In this document: positions 1 through 6,097 of the stretch, one piece after another
Numbering within the stretch: position 1 is the first letter of the stretch
Layout of the letters: each line of letters starts with the position of its first letter
Notes under the pieces: model-generated
Seen by the model: only the letters and a program-made list of their open reading frames with translations
What the model was told of the DNA's origin: nothing
The model's database searches: none
Assembly: GCA_913775005.1 (NCBI GenBank)
Contig: CAJYKY010000564.1
Location: 1 to 10,602, forward strand
From: an uncultured Achromobacter sp.
GTDB taxonomy: Bacteria > Pseudomonadota > Gammaproteobacteria > Burkholderiales > Burkholderiaceae_B
Length of the DNA stretch: 10,602 nt
Direction of reading: 5' to 3'
Made by a program: the position numbers and the translations under genes

Positions 1-27
1 GAGTTCAGACGTGTGCTCTTCCGATCT
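1..27. other. Illumina TruSeq adapter remnant (artefact)
   Basis: These 27 bases match the 3' part of the standard TruSeq read-2/index adapter and end in the universal GCTCTTCCGATCT. They are not genomic. A GTG at 13-15 inside the adapter is by chance in frame with yceF, so an automatic gene caller may propose a false start there. Native sequence begins at 28, where the protein becomes YceF-like. The adapter match is from memory. Confidence 0.96.
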
Positions 28-585
28 CCCTTTTCCACCGTTTCGCCCGATGTGGACGAAACACCACAGCCCGGCGAAGCACCTGCGGCACTGGCCTTGC
101 GCCTGTCTGTCGCCAAGGCGATGGCGGTGGCGTCAAAGTTTCCGGGCAGCATCATCATTGGGTCGGACCAGGTAGCAACCGTGGACGGACAGCCCATCGG
201 CAAACCGGGCGACTATTCCCGAGCCCATGCGCAATTGCGCGCGCTGTCGGGCCAGACCGTGGAATTTCATAGCGCGCTCGCGGTGACGGATGGCCAGCAG
301 GTGGAAAAGGCCGACATCATCACCCGCTGCCGCTTCCGCCAATTGTCGGACCACGCGATCGACGCCTATCTGCGCGCCGAAGAACCTTACGATACCGCAG
401 GCAGCGCCAAGGCGGAAAGCCTGGGCATTGCACTGATGGAAAGCATTCAGAGCGACGACCCGACCGCCATTATCGGCCTGCCGCTCATCGAGCTGACGCG
501 CATGCTGGCCAAGTTCGGCCTCGACCCGTTGAACGCGCCGGGAGCCGGCGCTCCGGGAGCCGCTGCTCCGGGAGCCGCAGCATGA
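28..585 (+). CDS. yceF: YceF/Maf-type nucleotide pyrophosphatase, 5' end missing
   Basis: Maf-family house-cleaning enzyme of the YceF branch, which is known to hydrolyse m7GTP to the monophosphate and pyrophosphate in the cytoplasm. The visible part starts at P-F-S-T-V-S followed by the family motif PDVDETP. It then shows IIGSDQV (Asp codon 166-168, the expected catalytic aspartate), GKP, a YDTAGSAK segment and the C-terminal IIGLPLIELTRML block. All of these follow the E. coli YceF pattern more closely than classical Maf. About 22 N-terminal residues are missing, including the usual LASxSxxRRxLL substrate loop, because the contig is cut by an adapter and not because the gene is broken. The last residues form an APGA-type repeat tail after the conserved domain. 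The stop overlaps the next start (ATGA, 582-585), so the two genes are probably co-transcribed and translationally coupled. Confidence 0.93.
   Translation, partial: PFSTVSPDVDETPQPGEAPAALALRLSVAKAMAVASKFPGSIIIGSDQVATVDGQPIGKPGDYSRAHAQLRALSGQTVEFHSALAVTDGQQVEKADIITRCRFRQLSDHAIDAYLRAEEPYDTAGSAKAESLGIALMESIQSDDPTAIIGLPLIELTRMLAKFGLDPLNAPGAGAPGAAAPGAAA
535..579 (+). repeat. Three tandem 15-bp units at the end of yceF
   Basis: Units lie at 535-549, 550-564 and 565-579. Each reads GC(G/T)CCGGGAGCCG followed by two variable bases, and each encodes A-P-G-A-(G/A). Every unit contains GGGAG, a Shine-Dalgarno-like string. Only the last copy sits at working distance from the next start codon. Perfect GGAGC/GCTCC pairings between units (541-545 with 550-554, 556-560 with 565-569) allow small hairpins. 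A unit gain or loss keeps the yceF frame. Confidence 0.85.
570..574 (+). promoter_or_regulatory. Ribosome binding site for the methyltransferase gene
   Basis: GGGAG at 570-574 lies 7 nt before the ATG at 582 and supports that start. It is part of the third repeat unit, still inside the yceF coding sequence. The same GGAGC (571-575) could pair with GCTCC at 550-554, so access may depend on ribosomes translating yceF; that last point is inference. Confidence 0.7.
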
Positions 586-1292
586 GCGGCGCCCTGCACC
601 TGATTCCGGTCGGCCTGGGCGACGCCCCGCCCGAACGCTGGCTCCCCGCCGATGTGCGCGCCCTGGCCGGCGGGCTGGACACCTACATCGCCGAAAACGC
701 CAAGACGGCCCGCGCGTTTCTCAAACTGATCGGCACGACGCGTCCGCTCCAGGAAATCACCATCCATACGCTGACCGACAAGATCGACGCGGCGCAGATC
801 AAGACCTGGCTTACTCCGATCCAGCAAGGCGCGCAGATCGGGCTGGTATCCGAGGCGGGCTGTCCTGCCGTGGCCGACCCCGGCGCCAAAGTGGTGGATG
901 CCGCCCACCGCATGAGCATTACCGTCAAACCGTGGGTAGGCCCCTCGTCCATCCTGCTTGGCCTGATGGCCAGCGGCCTGGACGGCCAGCGCTTTGCCTT
1001 TCACGGCTACGCGCCCGTGGACGCGGCCGAACGCGCTAAACAGCTGAAGGCCTGGGAACAGCACTCCGCCAAGCACAACCAGACCCAGCTATTGATTGAA
1101 ACGCCGTATCGCAACGCGGCCATGTTTGCGAGCTTGCTGGGCAGCCTGAAGGGCGACACCAAGCTGTGCGTAGCCCGCTCGGTCACCACCGCCGACGAAT
1201 GGGTCGTGACACACACCGTGGCCGACTGGAAAAAGCTGCCCGCCCCTCAGCTGGACAAGCTGCCCACCCTGTTTCTCTTCCTGGCACACTGA
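582..1292 (+). CDS. RsmI-like tetrapyrrole-methylase-family SAM methyltransferase
   Basis: 236-aa SAM-dependent methyltransferase of the TP_methylase fold. Visible landmarks are VSEAGCPAVADPG (residues 89-101, the counterpart of the VSDAGTPxISDPG cofactor loop of RsmI), GPSS (120-123), LIETPYR (171-177) and the C-terminal ARSVTTADEWV strand (198-208). It differs from true RsmI (16S rRNA C1402 2'-O-methyltransferase). The N-terminal LYIVATPIGNLxD motif is replaced by LHLIPVGLGDAPPERW with an inserted loop, and the small C-terminal domain of RsmI is absent. It is therefore more likely a paralogue with an unassigned substrate, and I give no symbol. The start at 582 is supported by GGGAG 7 nt upstream and the ATGA overlap with yceF. 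The amidase gene follows 3 bp after the stop. Confidence 0.88.
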   Translation: MSGALHLIPVGLGDAPPERWLPADVRALAGGLDTYIAENAKTARAFLKLIGTTRPLQEITIHTLTDKIDAAQIKTWLTPIQQGAQIGLVSEAGCPAVADPGAKVVDAAHRMSITVKPWVGPSSILLGLMASGLDGQRFAFHGYAPVDAAERAKQLKAWEQHSAKHNQTQLLIETPYRNAAMFASLLGSLKGDTKLCVARSVTTADEWVVTHTVADWKKLPAPQLDKLPTLFLFLAH

Positions 1293-1295
1293 TCC

Positions 1296-2081
1296 ATGCT
1301 TCGTTTGATCACCACCCTGCTGGCCACAGCAGTGCTGGCCGGCTGCGCCACGCGCGGACCGGCGGGCCTGGATCTGGATACCTCCGTCACCGCCATCAGC
1401 CAGGCCAGCCGCGTGCGCAGCATCGTGTTGCACTACACGACCGTTGACGACGCCACATCGATGAAACTGCTGTCACGCGGCAAGGTCAGCGCGCATTACC
1501 TCATCAACCCCGACGGGCACGCATACCGGCTGGTCGATGAAAGCCGCGCCGCCTGGCATGCCGGGGCCAGTTCCTGGTACGGCAACATCGCCATGAACAG
1601 CACGTCCATTGGCATCGAACTCGTGAATCCGGGCTGGACCGAGGGCCAGGATGGGCAGCCCGTCTGGCACGCCTACGACGACCGCCAGGTGCGCGCCCTG
1701 ACCATTCTGCTGCGCGACATCATCCAACGCCATGGCATCGCACCCGAGAACGTGGTGGGCCACAGCGATATCGCGCCCCAACGCAAGGTCGACCCGGGCC
1801 CGCTATTCCCGTGGAAGGCGTTGGCCGCAGCGGGCATCGGCCGGTGGTACGACGAAGCTGGCGCCGCAGAGCATCTGACGCGCCTGCAAACGCAAGGGGT
1901 GCCGGATGTGACCTGGTTCCAGGCGCAATTGCTGCGGCTGGGCTACACCAGCCCGCAGGACGGCGTGCTGGACCGCGCGACCATCAACACGCTTGCGGCG
2001 TTCCAGATGCACTACCGCCCCGCGCGGCATGACGGCCAGCCGGATGCCGAGACGGCTGCCATCATGCTGGCCATGCCGTGA
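1296..2081 (+). CDS. amiD: AmiD-like N-acetylmuramoyl-L-alanine amidase lipoprotein
   Basis: Zinc amidase that cleaves the bond between MurNAc and the stem peptide. Residues 1-17 form a lipoprotein signal with lipobox LAGC (Cys17). Ala at +2 argues for outer-membrane sorting. The Amidase_2 domain (about 38-175) shows the expected zinc ligands H46 (LHYT), H156 (GHSD) and D166 (VDPGPLFPW), with likely catalytic E108 and K164 in the family spacing. A peptidoglycan-binding-type domain follows (about 200-260: WFQAQLLRLGYTSPQDGVLD, then TINTLAAFQMHY). A lipoprotein amidase plus this C-terminal domain in 261 aa matches E. coli AmiD and not cytoplasmic AmpD. The ATG is 3 bp after the preceding stop with no clear ribosome binding site, so translation probably depends on coupling. 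The gene converges with msrQ across a 48-bp gap with no good terminator. Confidence 0.9.
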   Translation: MLRLITTLLATAVLAGCATRGPAGLDLDTSVTAISQASRVRSIVLHYTTVDDATSMKLLSRGKVSAHYLINPDGHAYRLVDESRAAWHAGASSWYGNIAMNSTSIGIELVNPGWTEGQDGQPVWHAYDDRQVRALTILLRDIIQRHGIAPENVVGHSDIAPQRKVDPGPLFPWKALAAAGIGRWYDEAGAAEHLTRLQTQGVPDVTWFQAQLLRLGYTSPQDGVLDRATINTLAAFQMHYRPARHDGQPDAETAAIMLAMP

Positions 2082-2129
2082 GTCGTTGAAAGCGGGTGGC
2101 AGCCGGCGTGCGGTGACTTAGCGCAGCGG

Positions 2130-2777
2130 CTATGCCCGCCGCCGCCACCACGCCACGATCCGCCAGCCCAGCAGCAACGCCAGTACCGCCGCGTACAGCG
2201 CGGGCTGCGTCAGATCGTTCTTGCCGGCCTTGTGCCACCAGTAATGCAGCACCGCAAGCAGGCCGATCAGGTAGATGGCCCGATGCAACGATTGCCAACG
2301 TTTGCCCAGCTTGCGCATGGCCCATTGCGTGGACGTCGCCGCCAGTGCCGTCATCAGCACGAAGGCCGCAAAACCCACGGTGATGAACGGCCGTTCGCCA
2401 ATATCCTGAAGCATGGCGGCCGGGTCCAGCCCCCGGTCCCACCACACCCAGGCCGTGAAGTGCATGGCGCCGTAGAAAAACGCGAACAGGCCGTACATTC
2501 GGCGCACACGCACCAGCGCCGGCTGCCCCGTCAAGCGGCGCAGCGGCGTGATCGCCAGGGTGACCAACAGGCAGACCAGCGTCCACGTGCCCGACGAGCG
2601 GGTCAAAAATTCGACCGGATTCGCGGTCAGGCCATTGTTCATGCCCAGCAAGATCCAGCGGGCGAACGGCGTGATGCCCAGCAGGAACAGCAAGGGTTTG
2701 AAACGGCTGATACTGCGGGCGGACCATTGCGTCTTGCGCGGCGGCGCGCTGGAGGGCTGCGTCGAAACGTCCGGCAT
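2130..2777 (-). CDS. msrQ: MsrQ, haem-binding membrane subunit of MsrPQ
   Basis: 215-aa inner-membrane b-type cytochrome (formerly YedZ) that passes electrons from the respiratory chain or flavin donors to periplasmic MsrP. It has about six hydrophobic helices, starting near residues 29-46, 64-79, 95-113, 130-147, 166-181 and 192-210. The expected haem histidines are visible: H106 (YGAMHF), H165 (WQSLHR) and H178 (VLHYWWH), the last two 13 residues apart as in the family. The first 25 or so residues are a polar Ser/Pro/Arg-rich extension. The ATG at 2777 is 8 bp after the msrP stop, so the pair is one operon with the usual msrP-msrQ order. No strong Shine-Dalgarno is seen, which suggests coupling. 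The stop is TAG at 2130-2132. Confidence 0.93.
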   Translation of the reverse strand: MPDVSTQPSSAPPRKTQWSARSISRFKPLLFLLGITPFARWILLGMNNGLTANPVEFLTRSSGTWTLVCLLVTLAITPLRRLTGQPALVRVRRMYGLFAFFYGAMHFTAWVWWDRGLDPAAMLQDIGERPFITVGFAAFVLMTALAATSTQWAMRKLGKRWQSLHRAIYLIGLLAVLHYWWHKAGKNDLTQPALYAAVLALLLGWRIVAWWRRRA

Positions 2778-2785
2778 GGGCGGGC

Positions 2786-3748
2786 TCAGTAATTCGCCTT
2801 CAGGTCCATGCCCTGATAAAGCGACGCCACCTGCTCGCCATACCCGTTGAACATCAACGTCTTGCGTTTGGGGCTGAAGAGGCCGTCTTCGCCGATGCGG
2901 CGCTCAGTCGCTTGGCTCCAGCGCGGATGCGGGACATTCGGGTTCACGTTGGCGTAAAAGCCGTATTCCTGGGGCGCAGCCTTGATCCACGACGACACTG
3001 GCAGCTTTTCCACGAGGCGGATCTTGACCAGCGACTTGGCCGACTTGAACCCGTATTTCCACGGCACGGCCAGCCGCAAGGGCGCGCCGTTCTGATTGGG
3101 CAGCACCTTGCCGTACACGCCAAAAACCAGCATCGCCAGCGGATGCATGGCCTCGTCGATGCGCAGGCCTTCCACGTACGGCCATTCCAGAATCGCCGCG
3201 CGCACGCCGGGCATGTTTTCGCGCTGCACGGCCGTCACAAACTCGACGTACTTGGCGTTGCCCGTCGGTTCGACCTGTTTAAGCAATTCAGACACCGAAT
3301 ACCCGACCCACGGGATCACCATGGACCAGCCCTCGACACAGCGCAGCCGGTAGACGCGCTCTTCCATGGGCGCAAGCTTGAGCAGCTCTTCGATGGTGAA
3401 CGTGCGCGGCTTGGCCACTTCGCCCTCCACGCTGATCGTCCAGGGGCGCGTCTGTAGCTTGCCGGCGTTGGCGGCCGGGTCGCCCTTATCCACGCCGAAC
3501 TCGTAGTAATTGTTGTAGGACGTGACGTCGGCCAGCGACGTCTGCTTGTCCATGACGCTTAACGAGCCGTTTGGCTTGCCGACCAGCGCGCCCGCCTCTT
3601 GCGCCATCGCGCTACGCGTCGCCCAGCCTGGCAACCCCACGGCAGCGGCGGCCAGCCCGGCGCGCAGCATGAGGTCGCGGCGGGAACGCCAGACGGTCTC
3701 GTCGGTGATATCAGACGGAAGAATATCGTCGGGCTTGCGTATCAACAT
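2786..3748 (-). CDS. msrP: MsrP, periplasmic molybdenum methionine sulfoxide reductase
   Basis: 320-aa catalytic subunit (formerly YedY) that reduces protein-bound methionine sulfoxide in the periplasm using a molybdopterin cofactor. A twin-arginine signal is clear: S-R-R-D-L-M at residues 22-27, then a hydrophobic Ala-rich stretch and an AMAQ cleavage region (47-50), so export is by Tat in the folded state. The oxidoreductase molybdopterin domain follows. Cys137 in the YRLRCVEGW motif is the expected molybdenum ligand, and there are typical YNNYYEFG and WKYGFKSAKSLVKI segments. I chose the ATG at 3748 because GGAG lies 7-8 nt upstream and the protein then begins with MLIRKP as is usual. An in-frame ATG at 3811 would add 21 residues of unlikely sequence. 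It is transcribed with msrQ, and its promoter should lie in 3749-3956. Confidence 0.95.
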   Translation of the reverse strand: MLIRKPDDILPSDITDETVWRSRRDLMLRAGLAAAAVGLPGWATRSAMAQEAGALVGKPNGSLSVMDKQTSLADVTSYNNYYEFGVDKGDPAANAGKLQTRPWTISVEGEVAKPRTFTIEELLKLAPMEERVYRLRCVEGWSMVIPWVGYSVSELLKQVEPTGNAKYVEFVTAVQRENMPGVRAAILEWPYVEGLRIDEAMHPLAMLVFGVYGKVLPNQNGAPLRLAVPWKYGFKSAKSLVKIRLVEKLPVSSWIKAAPQEYGFYANVNPNVPHPRWSQATERRIGEDGLFSPKRKTLMFNGYGEQVASLYQGMDLKANY

Positions 3749-3789
3749 CGTGATCTCCGGTTCGGCGCGAGCCAGCCATGGACGCGCCC

Positions 3790-3811
3790 GTGCAATGCAT
3801 AGACGTTGCAC
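3790..3811. repeat. Inverted repeat upstream of msrP
   Basis: Arms GTGCAA (3790-3795) and TTGCAC (3806-3811) are perfect complements separated by 10 bp, and the sequence ATGCAT overlaps the left arm. The 22-bp dyad lies about 42-63 nt upstream of the msrP start. It could be an operator for a dimeric regulator or a weak leader hairpin. No matching regulator is encoded in the window. The rest of the 208-bp gap (3749-3956) shows no clear sigma-70 promoter and no terminator with a T-tract for the phosphatase gene. Confidence 0.4.
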
Positions 3812-3956
3812 CGCCCCATGTTATTCCGCGATGGCGCGCATGAAGAGGAACATTCGCATCAGGGGGAGTATTTACGTTAGCGGAACACACCGATAGACCG
3901 GCGCCGGCCGGGGACGTTCCCGCCTGCCGGGCAGACCCAGCGCCGACCAGCGCTGA

Positions 3957-4622
3957 TCAGGCAGCCGCCACGCGCGGCAACAGCCATTCGCGCACAAGCG
4001 GCACGCTGTCCAGCACCGCCTGCGGCGCACAACCTTGAAGTTCCTTCAGAGTATGCGCACCGTAAGTCACACCCAGGCCGTGCACACCGGCATTGACCGC
4101 CATTTGCAGATCGTGGGAAGTATCCCCCACCATCACCACGCGGGCCGGGTCCACGTCGAGTTCCTGCATCAGTTCGTGCAGCATCGCGGGATGCGGCTTG
4201 CTGAACGTTTCATCGGCCGTCCGGGTGGCATCGAACAAAGGCCCCAGGCCGGTCGCGGCCAGCGCACGCGTCAGGCCGACGCGGCTTTTACCCGTGGCGA
4301 CGGCCAGGCGCACATTCTGGCCCGCCAGCTCGGCCAGCAGCTCAGGGATGCCATCGAACAAACGGAGTTCGGGATCGCGCAGCAGGTAATGGGTGCGATA
4401 GCGCTCAAGAAAGCGCGGCATCATGGCCTGGGTCAGTTCCGGCACCGCGCGCCGCAATGCGCTTTCCAGGGACAGACCAATGACCCAGCTCGCCTCAGAC
4501 GCCGACGGTACCGCCAGTTCCAGGTCGCGGCAGGCGCCCTGGATGGCCGCCACGATGCTGTGGGTGGAATCCATCAGGGTGCCATCCCAGTCAAACACGA
4601 CCAGCGAATACGACGACGTCAT
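3957..4622 (-). CDS. HAD-superfamily (Gph-like) phosphatase
   Basis: 221-aa haloacid-dehalogenase-type hydrolase, subfamily IA, cytoplasmic. The four motifs are complete: I, DWDGTLMDS with D11 nucleophile and D13 acid; II, VATGKSR with T110; III, SKPHP with K142; IV, VMVGDTSHD with D167 and D171. A helical cap of about residues 20-88 fits phosphoglycolate-phosphatase-like enzymes, but the natural substrate cannot be read from sequence. I place the start at 4622 because ATG overlaps the rluC stop as TGATG and GGAG lies about 8 nt upstream inside the end of rluC. An in-frame ATG at 4658 would add 12 residues and overlap rluC by 37 bp. It is expected to be translated by re-initiation from rluC. 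Confidence 0.92.
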   Translation of the reverse strand: MTSSYSLVVFDWDGTLMDSTHSIVAAIQGACRDLELAVPSASEASWVIGLSLESALRRAVPELTQAMMPRFLERYRTHYLLRDPELRLFDGIPELLAELAGQNVRLAVATGKSRVGLTRALAATGLGPLFDATRTADETFSKPHPAMLHELMQELDVDPARVVMVGDTSHDLQMAVNAGVHGLGVTYGAHTLKELQGCAPQAVLDSVPLVREWLLPRVAAA

Positions 4623-5599
4623 CAATCCGACTCCAGTTGCTTCAAGATTTTCCGGCATGCGGGGGGCAGCTCGGCAGTAAGGGTCAAGGTTTCGCCCGTG
4701 ACCGGGTGCGCCAACGTGAGTTGGTGCGCGTGCAGGAACATCCGGTTAAATCCCATGCGCGCGAACTGGGCCCGCACCTCGTCATGACCGTATTTATCGT
4801 CGCCCACAATCGGGAAGCCGCTGCCCGCCAAGTGAACACGGATCTGATGGGTGCGGCCGGTACGCAGTTCGGCGCCTACCAGGCTATAAGCCCCAAAACG
4901 CTGCTTGAGCGTGATGATGGTGTGCGCGGTCTGCCCATCCGGGTCGACTTTGACCCGGCGCTCGCCCGATTGCGTCGTCCATTTGGACAGGCCCAGCTTG
5001 ATGTGCTGGCGGTCGTTGACCCAATCACCCTCAACCAGGGCCAGATAGTGTTTCTCGCTTCGGCCCTCGCGCAGCATGGCATGCAGGGTCAGCAGCGCGC
5101 TGCGCTTCTTGGCCACCATCAGCAGGCCCGAGGTTTCACGATCCAGCCGATGCACCAATTCCAGAAACTTGGCGTCTGGCCGCGCGGCGCGCAGTTGCTC
5201 GATCACGCCGAACGACACGCCGCTGCCGCCGTGCACGGCAACGCCCGCCGGTTTGTCCACGACCAGCAGCGCATCGTCTTCGAAGACCACGGGAAATTCC
5301 GCGCCCGGCACGGGCCGGGGCTTGCCAGGATCGGGCAAGCGCAGGGGCGGGATGCGAACGATGTCGCCCGCCGCGATGCGGTAGTCCACCGAAATGCGTC
5401 CCTTATTCACGCGCACTTCGCCGCCGCGTATGGCTTTGTAGATGTGCGTTTTGGGCACGCCCTTGCACAGCCGCATCAGGAAGTTGTCCAGACGCTGGCC
5501 GGCCTGCTCGGCATCGACCTCCACCATGCGGACGACAGGGGCGGCTTTAGAGGGGGAAACAGGGGAGGAAGTTTCTTTGCGCATTGCGGAAAGCGACAT
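4622..5599 (-). CDS. rluC: RluC, 23S rRNA pseudouridine synthase
   Basis: 325-aa RluA-family enzyme. RluC makes pseudouridines at positions 955, 2504 and 2580 (E. coli numbering) in 23S rRNA. An S4 RNA-binding domain spans about residues 36-83 (QRLDNFLMRLCKGVPKTHIY onward). The catalytic domain follows, with the invariant HRLDRETSG motif (Asp153 nucleophile), the GRTHQIRVHL motif and a C-terminal HPVTGE segment, all RluC-like. The start at 5599 is reasonable but its only Shine-Dalgarno candidate, AAGG, is 13 nt away. An ATG at 5584 (M6) has none, so a few N-terminal residues are uncertain. Residues 1-22 are a poorly conserved leader. It is divergent from rne, as in E. coli, and overlaps the phosphatase gene by one base. 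Confidence 0.95.
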   Translation of the reverse strand: MSLSAMRKETSSPVSPSKAAPVVRMVEVDAEQAGQRLDNFLMRLCKGVPKTHIYKAIRGGEVRVNKGRISVDYRIAAGDIVRIPPLRLPDPGKPRPVPGAEFPVVFEDDALLVVDKPAGVAVHGGSGVSFGVIEQLRAARPDAKFLELVHRLDRETSGLLMVAKKRSALLTLHAMLREGRSEKHYLALVEGDWVNDRQHIKLGLSKWTTQSGERRVKVDPDGQTAHTIITLKQRFGAYSLVGAELRTGRTHQIRVHLAGSGFPIVGDDKYGHDEVRAQFARMGFNRMFLHAHQLTLAHPVTGETLTLTAELPPACRKILKQLESD

Positions 5600-5604
5600 A
5601 TAAT
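5577..5604 (+). promoter_or_regulatory. Candidate sigma-70 promoter of rne
   Basis: A perfect -10 TATAAT at 5599-5604 is preceded by TTGCGC at 5577-5582 with a 16-bp spacer. Transcription would start near 5611 and give an rne leader of about 500 nt. The -10 begins on the last base of the rluC start codon complement (5597-5599), and the -35 lies inside rluC. The -10 match is seen directly; assignment to rne is inference, supported by the long rne leader known in E. coli. Confidence 0.5.
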
Positions 5605-5687
5605 CGGGACAGCCTTAAGGGGCTGAATAGCCGCCTGGCGTAGAGATGCAAAACAAGAACGCAACTCCGTCGAGCGCGTGGGCCGCC

Positions 5688-5693
5688 ATTGTA
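5688..5693 (-). promoter_or_regulatory. Candidate -10 element of rluC
   Basis: On the minus strand this reads TACAAT, followed by GGCGGCC. It would start rluC transcription near 5681, about 80 nt before the start codon. The hexamer at 17-bp spacing (CCAGGG) is a poor -35, so the call rests on the -10 alone. Confidence 0.25.
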
Positions 5694-5952
5694 CTGCCTG
5701 CTCATTCAACCCCTGGGTCTCTTGGTCGCCGGCGCAACCGCGCCCTGCCGGATAGTGGTGTGGCATTCATTTTGCCCGCTGTCCCAGCAGGTCCGTTGCC
5801 TGCCGCAAGCGGCTCTGAAGCACTGCAAGAATCGTCGCATATTTAAAGCACCAGCTGCGTGTCGGCAACCAATCCGATCGCAACTGCCGTTCACAGCAAT
5901 TTTTTCCGTCAAACCACATTCAGTGAAGCTGACCCTCCTGCTGACAGAACCC

Positions 5953-5975
5953 CGTGCCCCACGGCACGACGTGCC
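5953..5975 (+). repeat. Two mutually exclusive hairpins in the rne leader
   Basis: CGTGCC (5953-5958) pairs perfectly with GGCACG (5963-5968) around a CCAC loop. The same GGCA (5963-5966) can instead pair with TGCC (5972-5975) because CGTGCC is repeated at 5970-5975. The central arm is thus shared between two alternative stems. Confidence 0.55.
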
Positions 5976-5997
5976 CGCCTGACCCGCGGCGGATACG

Positions 5998-6014
5998 CCT
6001 GGGCGCCGCCCAGG
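5998..6014 (+). repeat. 7-bp GC-rich hairpin in the rne leader
   Basis: CCTGGGC (5998-6004) and GCCCAGG (6008-6014) are perfect complements around a 3-nt loop, with a possible G-T pair just outside. There is no T-tract after it, so it is not a terminator. Confidence 0.6.
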
Positions 6015-6055
6015 TACGGTCCGCAACTTTCTTGCCCGCTTCAGCCGCAGCCCGA

Positions 6056-6094
6056 GTGACCCGAGGTCACGCGCCGATATCGGCGCGTCATGAC
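6056..6094 (+). repeat. Nested palindromes just upstream of the rne ribosome binding site
   Basis: GTGAC/GTCAC (6056-6060 with 6066-6070, 5-nt loop) runs into a perfect 20-bp palindrome at 6069-6088 (8-bp stem ACGCGCCG/CGGCGCGT with an ATAT loop). That overlaps GTCATGAC at 6087-6094. The GTGAC arm can also pair with GTCAT (6087-6091), and GTCA (6066-6069) with TGAC (6091-6094), so alternative folds compete. The structure ends 3 nt before the Shine-Dalgarno. Confidence 0.65.
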
Positions 6095-6097
6095 AAC

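Noticed and set aside
535..579. The yceF repeats as a CRISPR or mobile-element trace
   Set aside because: Units are 15 bp, contiguous, in frame and without spacers, so they are a coding tandem repeat.
28..585. yceF as a degraded pseudogene because of its missing N-terminus
   Set aside because: The break coincides with the adapter junction and the rest of the frame is intact and conserved.
447..1076. A 209-codon minus-strand frame opposite yceF and the methyltransferase
   Set aside because: Both plus-strand genes in this stretch are supported by family motifs and coupled starts; this frame has neither.
2082..2129. AGCCG/CGGCT pairing between amiD and msrQ as a bidirectional terminator
   Set aside because: The stem is only 5 bp around a large loop and has no T-tract on either side.
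2062..2727. A 221-codon minus-strand frame over msrQ
   Set aside because: It is an alternative frame of msrQ. Only the 2130-2777 frame shows the membrane helices and haem histidines.
3748..3811. Upstream ATG extending msrP by 21 residues
   Set aside because: The extension lacks a Shine-Dalgarno and places unrelated residues before the usual MLIRKP start. GGAG before 3748 decides the start.
3901..3956. GC-rich inverted repeats after the HAD phosphatase gene as a terminator
   Set aside because: A CGGGG/TCCCG stem exists around ACGT, but no T-tract follows on the minus strand.
4637..5626. A 329-codon plus-strand frame opposite rluC
   Set aside because: It is a shadow of rluC. The rluC reading has clear S4 and HRLDRETSG motifs, while this frame gives a His/Gln/Arg-rich protein with no domain.
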